DNA of 64,000 nt from Rivularia sp. PCC 7116 (GCF_000316665.1 NC_019678.1:1736001-1800000); one strand, 5' to 3'; shown: positions 44,630-54,438, counted from the first letter of the stretch. Translations and numbers: made by a program. The notes: generated by a model not told the origin, from the sequence alone.

Positions 44630-45339
44630 TAGACTGTAATTCCGATCGGAACTAAATAAAATAAGGACTCTTCATGCAAAATACCCTCATAATGCTAGTG
44701 AAGCTAGGTATGACGGGTAATTTTTCTCGAAAATGCTAATTGCAAGCTAGTATCTGGGAACTATAGATAATAAGACTTTTTCCACTTTATCGCGATCGAG
44801 TACTTATTACATCCTCAACGGGACTCTAACCAGATTAATTAGATATGCAAGTGATTCATCTACCAAAAGCTTTATTCGTAACACCGAAAGTAGCTGCCAA
44901 AGTTAAGCAGATGCTTGTAGAACGGAATACAGATTTTTTGACAAAATTTTGTGTGTATACTCGCTTCTCCGAAATTTATTTTCCGCCTTAAAAGTTTTTG
45001 AAAATTGCCATACTGCCAATGAAAACGGCACTAACAAGTAATTGTGCATGATTTAAAAGTATTAAATATTACTCGTTATCGCTTTCGTTTTTAAATAAAT
45101 TCCTACGCGGAAAATTTAACTTTTGTTCAACCTATAGCCATTTAGTCGCAATTAAGAATGATATTGGGATGAAAGTAATTTCAAAGATGGCATTGAACTA
45201 ATTTCGCTCGCACAAAAAATAATTTAAAAAACGCTGTGGAAAGTCTGGAAGTATTCCGAGCAAAGTTGTCCGGGTTCCTAATACCCTGTATCGATTTACT
45301 TTTAGCTTTACTACTTTAGTATTCTGTAGAACGCAACTC
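44630..45339. other. Long intergenic region between CRR7-like and PleD-like genes
   Basis: 710 bp between divergent genes. Apart from a doubtful 48-codon frame at 44845-44991 I see no gene, repeat or strong hairpin. It must hold two promoters. Confidence 0.4.
44845..44991 (+). CDS. Doubtful small ORF (48 aa)
   Basis: A 48-codon frame, MQVIHLPKALFVTPKVAAKV..., in the long spacer between the CRR7-like and PleD-like genes. There is no clear ribosome-binding site or family. The first ~30 residues look protein-like (amphipathic, Lys-spaced) and the end less so, so it may be a relic. Confidence 0.22.
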   Translation: MQVIHLPKALFVTPKVAAKVKQMLVERNTDFLTKFCVYTRFSEIYFPP

Positions 45340-46374
45340 ATGTCAGGCATAAGCCCAACTTCTTTTTCTACCAAACCTCCGTTGATTTTGGTGGCTGATG
45401 ACGATAAAGCCATACGAACACTACTATGTGAATATATGGACAATGAAGGATATCGTGTAGCTGATGTCACCAATGGACGAGAATGTTTAGATGCATACAT
45501 TAGTTTAAAACCGGACTTGGTTTTATTAGATGCATTAATGCCAGTGATGGATGGCTTTACCTGTTGTCACGAACTGATGCAGATTGCTAGAAATAATTTA
45601 GCTTTAGCTTTGGCAAACTTTGATAGTGAGTCTTATGCAAGCACCAGTGTAATTTCCAAACTGTGGGAACGTACTCCAATACTAATGATTACTGGTTTAG
45701 ACGATCCAGTATCAGTAGATCGTGCATTTGGCTCGGGAGCTAGCGATTACGTTACCAAGCCTATTCATTGGGCAGTTTTACGCCAAAGGGTACGACGATT
45801 ATTGCAACAAGCTCAACTATATAAACAGTTAGAAGCTGCGAATCAGGCTTTGCAGGAACTGGCTAACATGGATGGCTTAACTGGGTTGGCTAATCGTCGC
45901 AGGTTCGATCAGTATTTAAATAATCAGTGGATGAATTTAGCAGGTTCTGACAAACCACTGTCGCTAATTTTATGTGACATCGATTTTTTTAAACGTTTCA
46001 ATGATAAATACGGACACCCAGCAGGAGATTTATGTTTACAAAAGGTGGGTGCTGTTTTAAATGGTGCTGCACAAAAAAATCAAGATTTAGTTGCGCGTTA
46101 TGGAGGAGAAGAATTTGCCGTAATTATGCCAAATACTCATGCACCTGGTGCAGTCCATGTTGCAGCTTTGATGCAGTCGGGAGTTCGAGAGCTACAAGTA
46201 GAACATTTGGAATCTGGGATTAGCAATTATGTAACTCTGAGTTTGGGTGTCACCACCACCATACCCAATTTTGAGTCTTCGCCAAGCGATTTAATTTTGG
46301 CAGCAGATAAAGCACTTTACCAAGCAAAACAAGAAGGTCGCAATCGTATAGTCCTCAGACAGGTAAACTATTAG
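45340..46374 (+). CDS. PleD-like diguanylate cyclase response regulator
   Basis: 344 residues: an N-terminal REC domain with phospho-acceptor Asp64 in LVLLDALMPVMDG and a GGDEF domain with the active GGEEF at 255-259 and upstream LILCDIDFFKRFNDKYGH. It should make cyclic di-GMP when phosphorylated. The REC domain carries an insertion of about 30 residues (ARNNLALALANFDSESYAST), lengthening the alpha3/alpha4 region. The product-inhibition I-site RxxD reads KNQD here, so feedback inhibition may be weak. Cyclic di-GMP often governs pili and biofilm, and a pilus cluster lies 5 kb upstream, but no direct link is visible. Confidence 0.9.
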   Translation: MSGISPTSFSTKPPLILVADDDKAIRTLLCEYMDNEGYRVADVTNGRECLDAYISLKPDLVLLDALMPVMDGFTCCHELMQIARNNLALALANFDSESYASTSVISKLWERTPILMITGLDDPVSVDRAFGSGASDYVTKPIHWAVLRQRVRRLLQQAQLYKQLEAANQALQELANMDGLTGLANRRRFDQYLNNQWMNLAGSDKPLSLILCDIDFFKRFNDKYGHPAGDLCLQKVGAVLNGAAQKNQDLVARYGGEEFAVIMPNTHAPGAVHVAALMQSGVRELQVEHLESGISNYVTLSLGVTTTIPNFESSPSDLILAADKALYQAKQEGRNRIVLRQVNY

Positions 46375-46416
46375 ATGAAAGTGAAAAAGTTAATCCACTA
46401 AAAACTTATTCTCTAA

Positions 46417-46488
46417 AGCCGACGGCGGGATTTGAACCCGCGACCTATTGATTACGAATCAATTGCTCTACCACTGAGCCACGTCGGC
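46417..46488 (-). tRNA. tRNA-Thr (anticodon CGT)
   Basis: Read leftward from 46488 the sequence folds as a full cloverleaf: acceptor GCCGACG/CGTCGGC, D-arm with GCTC..GAGC, anticodon stem ATTGA/TCAAT with loop TTCGTAA (anticodon CGT, decoding ACG), short variable loop and T-arm GCGGG-TTCAAAT-CCCGC. The CCA end is not encoded. It lies between the PleD-like and DUF3493 genes. Confidence 0.97.
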
Positions 46489-46513
46489 ATAAACAGTCTC
46501 TGATTATATCATC

Positions 46514-46807
46514 ATGAACTTCATGGTACAACCAAATCCCAAAAATAGCACCTCTAAACACAAGTTCACTAAGCAGCAATATGCTCGGCTCAAAGCAGAA
46601 GCTGCATCTCCTTATAGGGGATTACGAAAGTTTGTTTATCTGAGCTTTGGTGCCTCTGGTTTAATTGGAGCATTCATTTTTGTTTTACAGCTGCTAGCTC
46701 ATAAAACTTCTCTTGAAGTCGGTTTGCCATCTTTGGCACTTCAAGTCGGGGTAGTAACTTTAATGATTTTTCTTTGGCGTTGGGATAAGGATCGTTCAAA
46801 AGAGTGA
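46514..46807 (+). CDS. DUF3493 membrane protein (LPA1/REP27-like domain)
   Basis: 97 residues, or 94 from the in-frame Met codon at 46523. The start region SKHKFTKQQYARLKAEAASP and the following YRGLRKFVYLSFGASGLIGAF match DUF3493 (PF11998), a domain also found at the end of plant LPA1/REP27, proteins for photosystem II assembly and D1 synthesis. Two membrane helices (about 40-62 and 74-90) are present. A role in thylakoid protein assembly is inferred from the family. Its terminator is probably the hairpin at 47030. Confidence 0.75.
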   Translation: MNFMVQPNPKNSTSKHKFTKQQYARLKAEAASPYRGLRKFVYLSFGASGLIGAFIFVLQLLAHKTSLEVGLPSLALQVGVVTLMIFLWRWDKDRSKE

Positions 46808-47168
46808 AAAATGTTACCAAAGTTAGCATGATTTAATAAAAATAAACTTTATGAGATGAAAAATAAAGAAAATATTAGGGAATTAAAATTACGCTGGCAT
46901 TTCTGACATACTTAATAATGTTGAAACGAGGTCAGCGAATATAAAGACCTTGAAAATATATACCTTGTCTTTTAAAGGGGTTACTTGATTTTAAAAAACC
47001 CCAACTTTTATTAAATTGATAAAAAGCAAAGCGCCACGCTAAGTAATTTAGTGTGGCGCTTTTAATTTGATTTTTGCAATAAACCCGCAGAATCAACTAG
47101 AGACGTTACATCTACGAGTATTTACAATAAATTATTCAAATTTTCTACTTCCTTATTGTTAATAAAGC
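46808..47168. other. Intergenic region with terminator hairpins
   Basis: 361 bp between the DUF3493 gene and ftsX. It holds the terminator at 47030-47060 and a smaller GGGGTT/AACCCC hairpin (46977-46982 / 46997-47002). Nothing else is recognisable. Confidence 0.45.
47030..47060. terminator. Strong bidirectional-type terminator
   Basis: AGCGCCACGCTAA (47030-47042) pairs with TTAGTGTGGCGCT (47048-47060), 13 pairs including one G-T, loop GTAAT, followed by TTTTAATTT; A-rich sequence precedes it. It is a textbook intrinsic terminator ending the DUF3493 transcript. Confidence 0.8.
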
Positions 47169-48062
47169 GTGTTGAAATTCCTAACTAAGTTAGATTACCT
47201 ACTCAAAGAAACTTTTTTGGGTTTGCATCGGGGTGGATGGATGAATTGGGCTGCTGTTAGTACTGTTGCAGTGCTGTTGTTTTTATTCGGTATTAGTTTG
47301 CAAACTTCTTGGCAAGTTGAAAAACTACTCCATCAATTTGGTTCTCAGTTGGAGGTGTCGGTATATCTCGAACCCTCAGCACGTGGGGAAAGTATCGAAA
47401 CCATTATCGCAAAAATGCCAGAAGTCGCCACAATCAAAACTATTACTAAAGAACAAGCCTGGACGAAATTAGTTAAAGAAATGGGAATATCTGATATTGA
47501 AGGGGCTACTCAACAATTAGATGGGAATCCCTTGGTAGATGAAATTAAAGTAAAAGCAATAAATTCTCAAGTAGTTCCAGATTTAGCTACTCAGTTAGCA
47601 AAAATACCGGTAGTCGATACAGTACAGTACGTCGATGAAGCAGTTAGGCGTATTGCTCAATTGCACCGGGGTTTAAATTGGGTGACGCTGACAATAACCC
47701 TGATTTTGACCTTAACATCAATTGCAGTCACCAGCATCACTATTCGTCTAGTGTTAGTAGCGCGAAAACGAGAAATCGAAATTATGCAGCTTGTTGGAGC
47801 AACTTCGACTTGGATTTATTTACCCTTTATTCTCCAAGGAATAACTTTCGGAATATTAGGTGGTGCAGTAGCTTGGAGTTTTATAAGTCTTGTTCAACAG
47901 CTTTTAAACAAACTACTAACGAATCAACCCGAATTTATTCAATTTCTCACCAACGGTTTGCAACTAACTTCTTTACAAATATTATTACTACCAGTAATTC
48001 TTTTAAGCTTCGGTGCAACGGTAGGGTTGATAGGAAGTTTGTTTGCACTGCGACGAGCTTAG
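47169..48062 (+). CDS. ftsX: FtsX-like cell division ABC permease
   Basis: 297 residues starting at GTG 47169 or at the adjoining TTG. Four membrane segments: about 28-48, then after a ~120-residue periplasmic loop 172-197, 218-240 and 270-293, the FtsX layout. Typical segments: RGGWMNWAAVSTVAVLLFLF near the first helix and REIEIMQLVGATSTWIYLPF before the third. FtsX works with the ATPase FtsE to control septal peptidoglycan hydrolases; ftsE is not next to it. No ribosome-binding site is obvious. Confidence 0.9.
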   Translation: MLKFLTKLDYLLKETFLGLHRGGWMNWAAVSTVAVLLFLFGISLQTSWQVEKLLHQFGSQLEVSVYLEPSARGESIETIIAKMPEVATIKTITKEQAWTKLVKEMGISDIEGATQQLDGNPLVDEIKVKAINSQVVPDLATQLAKIPVVDTVQYVDEAVRRIAQLHRGLNWVTLTITLILTLTSIAVTSITIRLVLVARKREIEIMQLVGATSTWIYLPFILQGITFGILGGAVAWSFISLVQQLLNKLLTNQPEFIQFLTNGLQLTSLQILLLPVILLSFGATVGLIGSLFALRRA

Positions 48063-48068
48063 AAAAGT

Positions 48069-48096
48069 GGTAATTGCTAATTGCTAATTGGTAATA
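48069..48096. repeat. Four-unit heptamer repeat
   Basis: GGTAATT, GCTAATT, GCTAATT, GGTAATA: an STRR tract directly after the ftsX stop codon. Confidence 0.7.
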
Positions 48097-48146
48097 GATT
48101 AAAAAAAGTTTATGTTTACTAATAGCTGTTTGCCGTTGACTGATTC

Positions 48147-48941
48147 ATGACTTCACAATGGAATGCCTTATTAAAAAACCTTGGTGACTGGGAAGGCTCT
48201 TTTACTCGCCTATCTTCCCAGGGTGAATTACTCAAAGATACAAAAAGCTTGGTTTCTTTGCAAGGTTTAAATAATAACCAAACTATTCGTCAAACAATCC
48301 GCTTGGGAGACAATGAAAAAGTTCTAGAATATAGTTCTTTAGGAAAAGGAATCATGTTTTTTGAAAATGGTGCCTTTTCCCAAGGTTCTATCCAATTAGC
48401 GCCATTTTCTGAGTTTGGGGCTGAATTTGGCTTAATTTATGGCGATCGCCGTTTACGTTTGGTGCAGCTTTTTGATAAAAATCTCAAGTTAGATACTTTC
48501 ACTTTAATTCGAGAATGTCTTGCTCAAACTCAACTGGTACAACGCCCTGTTTTAACTGTTGATGCTCTTTTAGGTGAGTGGATTGGTGAAGCTACAACTA
48601 TCTATCCCGATTTTCAACAGCCAGATATTTATTCCACTCACATGCATTTACGTCTTGATAATGAAAAATTAGTTCAAAGTCTTAGTTTTGCTAATCGTAC
48701 TATCACTTCTACCGCTACGATTAAAAATTCTCTTCTATTTTTTGAACAAAGTCAGGTACGGGTTTTACTGCTTCCCGATGGTGCTTCGGTTACTTCTCCC
48801 TCACAAGCTCAGTTACGCAAACCTTTATTTTTAGAAGTTGGTTGGTTAATCAACCCTAATTTACGTCAGCGAATGATTCGCAGTTATAACGATAAGGGAG
48901 AATGGATTAGTTTAACTTTAGTTACCGAAAGAAAAAGTTAA
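48147..48941 (+). CDS. DUF3598 lipocalin-like protein
   Basis: 264 residues built of two similar beta-barrel halves: WNALLKNLGDWEGSFTRLS opens the first and LTVDALLGEWIGEATTIYP the second, the repeated 'LxGxWxGxxT' pattern of the DUF3598 family in cyanobacteria and algae. No signal peptide or membrane segment. Some members bind tetrapyrroles or lipids, but I cannot name a ligand here. It lies 84 bp after ftsX, past the heptamer tract. Confidence 0.72.
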   Translation: MTSQWNALLKNLGDWEGSFTRLSSQGELLKDTKSLVSLQGLNNNQTIRQTIRLGDNEKVLEYSSLGKGIMFFENGAFSQGSIQLAPFSEFGAEFGLIYGDRRLRLVQLFDKNLKLDTFTLIRECLAQTQLVQRPVLTVDALLGEWIGEATTIYPDFQQPDIYSTHMHLRLDNEKLVQSLSFANRTITSTATIKNSLLFFEQSQVRVLLLPDGASVTSPSQAQLRKPLFLEVGWLINPNLRQRMIRSYNDKGEWISLTLVTERKS

Positions 48942-49505
48942 ATAATGATTTTAGTTTATTGTCAATTAATTTAATTTTTGATTTTATGTTTTCGGTTTAA
49001 AAAGGATAAATTAGTCTAATTTTTCAAGAAAGGTGTTTTTTATGGTATTTTTATATAATGGGAATCTAAACAAAATTTTTAAACCGACTTATATTTATAT
49101 TATATAAAATCTATATTACTAGATTGTCATCTTATTGTATAGCTATAGCTAAAAGAATTTTTTGTTTTAATTAATGTTCTTAATTTGTAATACCAATTCT
49201 GTATGAGGCTGCGCTCAATCACGGACGCGCTCCGCTAACACTCTAGCTATGGTGGGGCTATCTAAACAAAGCCCCTCCGGGTATCTCCCTCCGGGAGACG
49301 CTCCGCGTTCACGAAGTGACCCGTTAGGGTAACGCGCTTTTTGGGGGACCCAAAACGACACCCCCAACTAGATTCACCGTCTACACGGGCTAAATTCGGC
49401 GCATCTTTATGAAGAAATGGTATAACTAATACTTTAAACAAAAAGCAGCAGATAATTAAAATTAATTATTATTAAGTACTAATATTTTAGATTTAGATAA
49501 GTTGT
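48942..49505. other. Intergenic region carrying a MITE-like element
   Basis: 564 bp between convergent genes. It is AT-rich except for the GC-rich element at 49191-49422. No ORF of note outside. Confidence 0.5.
49191..49422. repeat. MITE-like hairpin-rich element (232 bp)
   Basis: The ends TACCAATTCT (49191-49200) and AGAAATGGTA (49413-49422) are inverted repeats with 9 of 10 matches, extending to 12 of 14. Between them the composition turns from very AT-rich to GC-rich, with several hairpins, such as CTCCC..GGGAG and the GGGGGACC/CCCCC area. It codes for nothing. Such 'GGTATAAC' bordered elements are scattered in filamentous cyanobacterial genomes as non-autonomous repeats. Confidence 0.65.
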
Positions 49506-50081
49506 TTAAATAAAAGAACAATTAGATTTTAAAGCTTTATCTAATAAAACTTGATACTCTTCATCCTCAATACGATAAGCACCAAAGCGTTCTAAATGAG
49601 GATTCATCATTTGAGCATCAAAGAAAACGAATTTTTTAGTACGCAATCTTTCAACTAACTTTACCATAGCGACTTTAGAGCCTTCAGTGATGCGAAAAAA
49701 CATAGACTCGCCGATGAAAGCACCACCAATAACAATTCCTAAAATTCCTCCAGCAAGTTGATCGCCTTGCCAAGTTTCAAAACTGTAAGCCCAACCATTT
49801 TGGTTGAGAGCATAATAAATATCTTTTAAGTCCTCAGATATCCAGGTGGAGTCTCGGTTTGCACATCCATTAACAACACCTTCAAAATCTCGGTTGATAG
49901 CGGTAGAAAATCGATTTTGATTGAGAACTCTCCTCAAAGACTTAGGGTAACGGAATCTTTCATCTAAAGGAATTAAAGTGCGATCGCAACTGCCATACCA
50001 TCCCAAGTGATTATTTTCATCAGCCATGAGAAAATAGCCATTGGAGTACCCTTGGATGATAGCAGCGACATCATATTGCAT
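49506..50081 (-). CDS. aat: Leucyl/phenylalanyl-tRNA-protein transferase
   Basis: 191 residues of the Aat family: IIQGYSNGYFLMADENNHLGWYGS (N-terminal PxxGLLA-like part), AYSFETWQGDQLAGGILGIV and IGGAFIGESMFFRITEGSK, then FFDAQMMNPHLERFGAYRI. It attaches Leu or Phe to proteins with N-terminal Lys or Arg, marking them for ClpS/ClpAP degradation. The substrate-binding pocket residues in SMF are kept. It is on its own, with the start 106 bp from the divergent gene at 50188. It is slightly shorter than the E. coli enzyme. Confidence 0.92.
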   Translation of the reverse strand: MQYDVAAIIQGYSNGYFLMADENNHLGWYGSCDRTLIPLDERFRYPKSLRRVLNQNRFSTAINRDFEGVVNGCANRDSTWISEDLKDIYYALNQNGWAYSFETWQGDQLAGGILGIVIGGAFIGESMFFRITEGSKVAMVKLVERLRTKKFVFFDAQMMNPHLERFGAYRIEDEEYQVLLDKALKSNCSFI

Positions 50082-50187
50082 AAAATTTACTTTTGGGTTA
50101 GCAGTATTCGTATGTAATTATCAAATTTTCCGTTTGATGTTGCCCGCGTGCTTTACTAATACGATTTAAATAAATTAAATAGAAAAC

Positions 50188-50517
50188 ATGACTAAACCAA
50201 TTCCACCTATAACTTTACCAGCAGCAGAAAATCCTCAACAGGAAGGAGAATGGTTGCAGCAGCGCTTACATTCCTTCTTAGACGAAGAATTTATCCCGGA
50301 AAATATTAATCAAAATATAGCCGAACGTGCAGCACAAATTTTTGTCAGACAGCGCATGGAGGGGGAAAACGATCTAGGAGAATTGGTGCTTGCTATCGTT
50401 ACGGAAATGCAGGCTTTTGATTTTTCCAAAAGTTTTTATGGAGAGTTTGCAATTGCTAACGCTGTCAGCGACATACTTTTGGAAAGTTTGGGAATTGATA
50501 AATGTTGCGGACAATAA
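50188..50517 (+). CDS. Conserved-type cyanobacterial protein (109 aa)
   Basis: An acidic, mostly helical 109-residue protein (MTKPIPPITLPAAENPQQEG...). It has a Pro-rich start and two Cys near the C-terminus (KCCGQ). No signal or membrane segment is visible and no family can be named. The codon use is like its neighbours. It starts divergently from aat. Confidence 0.55.
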   Translation: MTKPIPPITLPAAENPQQEGEWLQQRLHSFLDEEFIPENINQNIAERAAQIFVRQRMEGENDLGELVLAIVTEMQAFDFSKSFYGEFAIANAVSDILLESLGIDKCCGQ

Positions 50518-50826
50518 ATATAAGTAAAGTTTTAAAAGTAAGGAATTAGGAATTATGATAGCTGGAGTTAGAACTGTAATTAAAAAGTTAAGAGATTTAG
50601 CTCATCTGAGTTTAATTCAAGGTTAATTACAACCTTTTAACTTATTTGTAAAAATTCCTCGGATATTACTTTCGACAGTGATGACAAAAATAATGCTTGA
50701 TATATCCTTGGTTTCATAATTCACATCGCCAGATGAGCGATAAATCAACTATCAACTCTTAACTTAATTACATCACGAATAAATTAACTATTGACTCCTA
50801 TAACTCCTAATTCCTGACTTAATTAT
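50518..50826. other. Repeat-like intergenic region
   Basis: 309 bp between convergent genes. Degenerate heptamer-like sequence (AACTCCTAATTCCTGA) lies near the right end, plus a 23-codon frame at about 50555 that is probably chance. No terminator stands out. Confidence 0.4.
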
Positions 50827-51129
50827 CTACCAACTAGACTTAACAACCCCAGGTAATAAGCCTTTATGTGCCCAATCACGTAAAACATTGCGGCATAATC
50901 CAAAATCGCGGTAGACAGCGCGGGGACGACCTGTAGCCCAGCAGCGGTTCATACGGCGGCTTGGAGCGCTGTTACGAGGTAAACGTTGAATTTTTCGATG
51001 GATTTCTAGCTTTTCTAAAGGGTCTTCTGTTCGTCTAAACTCATCCAACAAATCTTGACGCTTATCCCAATACTTGTCTACCATCTTTGCGCGTTTTTTC
51101 TCGCGCTCTACCATTGCTTTTTTAGCCAT
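50827..51129 (-). CDS. rpsN: 30S ribosomal protein S14
   Basis: 100 residues from ATG 51129 ([20 protein letters not shown]). This is the long, zinc-free S14 type: [27 protein letters not shown] near the C-terminus lacks the CxxC zinc motif, and the end is [12 protein letters not shown] longer in-frame reading from 51165 would add 12 residues and is unlikely. It assembles into the 30S head. It lies 44 bp after nth in the same direction. Confidence 0.96.
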   Translation of the reverse strand: MAKKAMVEREKKRAKMVDKYWDKRQDLLDEFRRTEDPLEKLEIHRKIQRLPRNSAPSRRMNRCWATGRPRAVYRDFGLCRNVLRDWAHKGLLPGVVKSSW

Positions 51130-51173
51130 AAAATTCCTAACTAAATAAATAATTTTGCACAGCATTCCCCATT

Positions 51174-51896
51174 CTACCGAACTGCACTACTTATGACATC
51201 AATATTTGCATTTTGAGGAGAAATTTTTGGGGCAGTTGGACATAAATCAGCTAATTCACATTGCTCGCAAGCAGGATTACGGGCTTTACATACGGCTCTG
51301 CCATGATAAATCAACCGAATAGACCAATTTTCCCAATCAGCCTGCGGTAATAATTTCATCAAATCTCTTTCAATGCGAACTGCATCTTCATGCTTTGTCA
51401 AACCTAGTCTTTGACTAAGACGATTAACGTGAGTATCAACCGTGACTCCAGCATTAATACCAAAAGCATGAGCCATAACTACATTTGCTGTTTTCCGTGC
51501 TACTCCAGGAAGCAGCAATAATTGTTCCATCGTTCGAGGAACTTTACTGTCAAAATCTCTAACTATCATCTGACAGGCGGCTTTTATATTCTTGGCTTTA
51601 TTACGATAAAATCCTGTAGAACGCACTAAAGTTTCAAGTTCTTCAATTGGTGCATTCCCCAAACTTTCGGCATCAGGGAATTGACGAAACAATTCTGGCG
51701 TTACTTTATTTACTCTTTCATCAGTACATTGAGCGGAAAGAATAGTTGCCACCAGTAGCTGTACCGGCGTGGAATAAGTCAAAGAACAAGTTGCATCCGG
51801 ATACAAACGCTTGAGGCGCACCAAAATACAGTGCGCCCGCTGCTTTTTACTTTTACTTTTGCGATTAGTACTCACCCGAACAACTTCTGCACCCAT
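51174..51896 (-). CDS. nth: Endonuclease III (DNA glycosylase/AP lyase)
   Basis: 240 residues with the helix-hairpin-helix [13 protein letters not shown] containing the catalytic Lys135, and Asp154 in TVDTHVNRL. The iron-sulfur cluster cysteines Cys203, Cys210, Cys213 and Cys219 (C-x6-C-x2-C-x5-C) are complete. It removes oxidised pyrimidines from DNA. The start [11 protein letters not shown] overlaps the end of rseP by 25 bp, indicating translational coupling; a later start is possible but would lose only the basic N-terminus. Confidence 0.95.
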   Translation of the reverse strand: MGAEVVRVSTNRKSKSKKQRAHCILVRLKRLYPDATCSLTYSTPVQLLVATILSAQCTDERVNKVTPELFRQFPDAESLGNAPIEELETLVRSTGFYRNKAKNIKAACQMIVRDFDSKVPRTMEQLLLLPGVARKTANVVMAHAFGINAGVTVDTHVNRLSQRLGLTKHEDAVRIERDLMKLLPQADWENWSIRLIYHGRAVCKARNPACEQCELADLCPTAPKISPQNANIDVISSAVR

Positions 51897-52957
51897 TCCA
51901 ACTGACTGGTTTCCTTAACTAATATCAAAATTCCTAATCCTAAAAGTAGCACTAAACCAGTTTGCATTACACCTTCTTGGATACGATTTGGTAAGGGCTT
52001 ACCGCGTACTCCTTCAATTAACAGAAAAGCTAGTTGTCCCCCATCTAAAGCAGGTAAAGGCAAAATATTGATGAAAGCCAAGTTGATGCTAATTAATGCT
52101 GCGAAGAAGAATAAACTACCCGTATCATTTTGAGCGATATTGGCACCAATTTTAACGATTTTAACTGGTCCTGCGACTTGAGAGGCTGTTTCACCAAAAT
52201 TTGTGACTAATTTACCAAAACCTTGAACTGTTTGGGAAATAATATTTTGAAACTCGGTTGCGCCAACGCTAAACGCTTCTACAATACCTTTAGCCGCACG
52301 ACGTTCTACCTTACCGTTGGGAGACAAACCAACGCCGATACTTCCACCAGCAGATTTAGCTTCGGGAACTACCGATAAATTGAGATTTTGGTCTTTTCTA
52401 TTAATAAGCAGTTCAATTGCTTCCCCTGGATGACTTTTGATAATATCCCTTAACTGTTCTATCCCTTGGAGCGATTTACCGAACTCCGTACCTTCTGCGG
52501 CAAGAATTACGTCTCCGGGTTTAATTCCAGCAGATTCAGCAGCTTTACTAACCTGTGGAGCAAGCTCTTTAATTAAAACTCCCGGTTGAGTAGCTTGCGG
52601 TATTCCCACAAAACCAACCTGAGAAACCAGCAGAAAATAAGCAAAAATTAAGTTTGCGATTACCCCAGCGCTAATGACAATCGCTCTATCTAAGATAGGA
52701 CGGTTACGCAGCAAATTCGGGTCATCTGGTTCAATCTTACTGTCAGGATCGTCATCCGGAAACCCAACAAAACCACCCAAAGGAAAAGCACGCACCGCAT
52801 ACTCTGTTTCGGAACCTTGATACTTTAAAAGTACTGGACCAAAACCCAGAGAAAAGCGATTAACATGGATACCTTGAGTTCTTGCTGCAAGAAAATGTCC
52901 TAGCTCATGAACAAAGATTAGTACAGCCAACACTGCGATCGCCGCTAAAACTGACAT
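51872..52957 (-). CDS. rseP: Site-2 intramembrane metalloprotease RseP
   Basis: 361 residues. The zinc site HELGH (17-21) lies in the first membrane segment; the second metal-binding motif LPALDGGQ lies in the third, near 296-303. One PDZ domain is seen at about 115-195 (GIKPGDVILAAEGTEFGKSL). Three to four membrane segments are predicted. RseP-type proteases release membrane-bound regulators by intramembrane cutting. Its 3' end overlaps nth by 25 bp. A HIP1 palindrome lies at its 5' end (near 52935). Confidence 0.94.
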   Translation of the reverse strand: MSVLAAIAVLAVLIFVHELGHFLAARTQGIHVNRFSLGFGPVLLKYQGSETEYAVRAFPLGGFVGFPDDDPDSKIEPDDPNLLRNRPILDRAIVISAGVIANLIFAYFLLVSQVGFVGIPQATQPGVLIKELAPQVSKAAESAGIKPGDVILAAEGTEFGKSLQGIEQLRDIIKSHPGEAIELLINRKDQNLNLSVVPEAKSAGGSIGVGLSPNGKVERRAAKGIVEAFSVGATEFQNIISQTVQGFGKLVTNFGETASQVAGPVKIVKIGANIAQNDTGSLFFFAALISINLAFINILPLPALDGGQLAFLLIEGVRGKPLPNRIQEGVMQTGLVLLLGLGILILVKETSQLEWVQKLFG

Positions 52958-53005
52958 AGAAAATTTGTGAATTTATTTAAACTATACATTTCTTTATTTT
53001 AAAGT

Positions 53006-53089
53006 GGGGATTGGTAATTGGTAATCGGTAATTGCGAATTGGGAATTGTGGATTAGTAATCGGGAATCGGTAATTGGTAATTCATAATT
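53006..53089. repeat. Twelve-unit heptamer (STRR) tract
   Basis: Twelve contiguous 7-bp units of GGTAATT, GGTAATC, GGGAATT, GCGAATT, GTGGATT and related, filling most of the spacer between rseP and serS. It is the longest repeat tract of the window. Confidence 0.85.
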
Positions 53090-53148
53090 AGGTCGCAATT
53101 AATCAGGAACACAGTCAAATGTTCAACTAATGCCCTATTACCCATTAC

Positions 53149-54438
53149 CTAAACTTCTAAAATTTCCTTACCACCTAAGTAGGGCTGCAAAACTTGTGGA
53201 ACGTGCAGGGTACCGTCGGGTTGTTGGTAGTTTTCCAAAATAGCTGCCATAGTTCGCCCTACTGCTAATCCGGAACCATTAAGTGTATGAACAAATTGGG
53301 TTCCTTTTTTACCGGCTGACTTGAAACGAATATTACCTCTTCTCGCTTGAAAGTCCCCACAATTAGAACAACTGGAAATTTCACGATACTTACCACTTGA
53401 AGGCAGCCAAACTTCTATATCGTAAGTTTTTGTGGCGGAAAATCCTAAATCTCCAGTACAAAGTTCGATGACTCGATAAGGTAATTGCAAAGCTTGTAAA
53501 ATAGCTTCGGCATTATTAAGTAATTTTTCTAGTTCGTCAAAAGAGGTTTCTGGACTAACTAATTTTACTAACTCAACTTTATTAAATTGATGCAAGCGAA
53601 TTAATCCCCGCATATCGCGCCCGTAACTTCCCGCTTCGCGACGAAAACAAGGAGTATAAGCGCAGTGATATATCGGTAAATCTTCCGTACTAAGAATTTC
53701 ATTACGGTAAAGATTTGTTAAAGGAACTTCTGCTGTAGGGGTAAGCCATAAATCATCCTCAGCACATTTAAAGCTGTCTTCGGCGAATTTGGGCAGTTGT
53801 CCCGTAGCTGTTAAAGATTCACTATTAATCAAAAAGGGAGGCACTACTTCAACATACCCAGCTTCCACTTGACGATTGAGCATAAATTGAATTAATGCCC
53901 TTTCCAAAGCTGCACCAGCACCAATCAAAGCAACAAAACGACTTTGTGCGATTTTGACGGCTCGTTCAAAGTTAAGAATTCCTAACTTTTCACCGATTTC
54001 CCAATGAGGAATAATACCTGAGTTTTGAGGTAAATATTCATCACCCCAACGTCGCACTTCTACATTCTCTTCTTCGCTCTTGCCAATAGGTGTAGACTCG
54101 CTAGGCAAATTAGGAAGTGCAAGCACTCTTTGGTCAATTTCAGCTTTAATCTCTTTCTCTTGCGGTTCAAATTCGCTTAGTTTTGCTTTAAGAGAATTTC
54201 CTTCGTCTCGTAATTCTTTAATTTCTGCATCTTGAGGGTTAGTACCTGACTTAATTTTTTGTCCTACTAACTTACCAATTTCGTTACTACGAGCTTGAAT
54301 TTGACTTCTGGTTGTCTCTAAATCGCGCTGTCGTTGATTTAAATCAACAATTGGCTGAATATCGTAATTCTCGCCTCGATTCTTCAACCTTTCTAGAATT
54401 AATTGGGGATTTTCCCGTATTTGCTTGATATCTAGCAC
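53149..54438 (-). CDS. serS: Seryl-tRNA synthetase
   Basis: 429 residues. The long N-terminal coiled coil (about 28-100) that holds the tRNA-Ser extra arm is present. Class II motif 2 is seen in [20 protein letters not shown] and motif 3 in [33 protein letters not shown] is the serine-binding region. It ends [13 protein letters not shown]. It charges tRNA-Ser and tRNA-Sec. It sits by itself with a 459-bp spacer upstream. Confidence 0.97.
   Translation of the reverse strand: MLDIKQIRENPQLILERLKNRGENYDIQPIVDLNQRQRDLETTRSQIQARSNEIGKLVGQKIKSGTNPQDAEIKELRDEGNSLKAKLSEFEPQEKEIKAEIDQRVLALPNLPSESTPIGKSEEENVEVRRWGDEYLPQNSGIIPHWEIGEKLGILNFERAVKIAQSRFVALIGAGAALERALIQFMLNRQVEAGYVEVVPPFLINSESLTATGQLPKFAEDSFKCAEDDLWLTPTAEVPLTNLYRNEILSTEDLPIYHCAYTPCFRREAGSYGRDMRGLIRLHQFNKVELVKLVSPETSFDELEKLLNNAEAILQALQLPYRVIELCTGDLGFSATKTYDIEVWLPSSGKYREISSCSNCGDFQARRGNIRFKSAGKKGTQFVHTLNGSGLAVGRTMAAILENYQQPDGTLHVPQVLQPYLGGKEILEV

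Noticed and set aside
53006-53089. Heptamer tract as a CRISPR array or replication iterons
   Set aside because: Units are contiguous 7-mers without spacers, and similar tracts occur at four other places, so they are STRR repeats.
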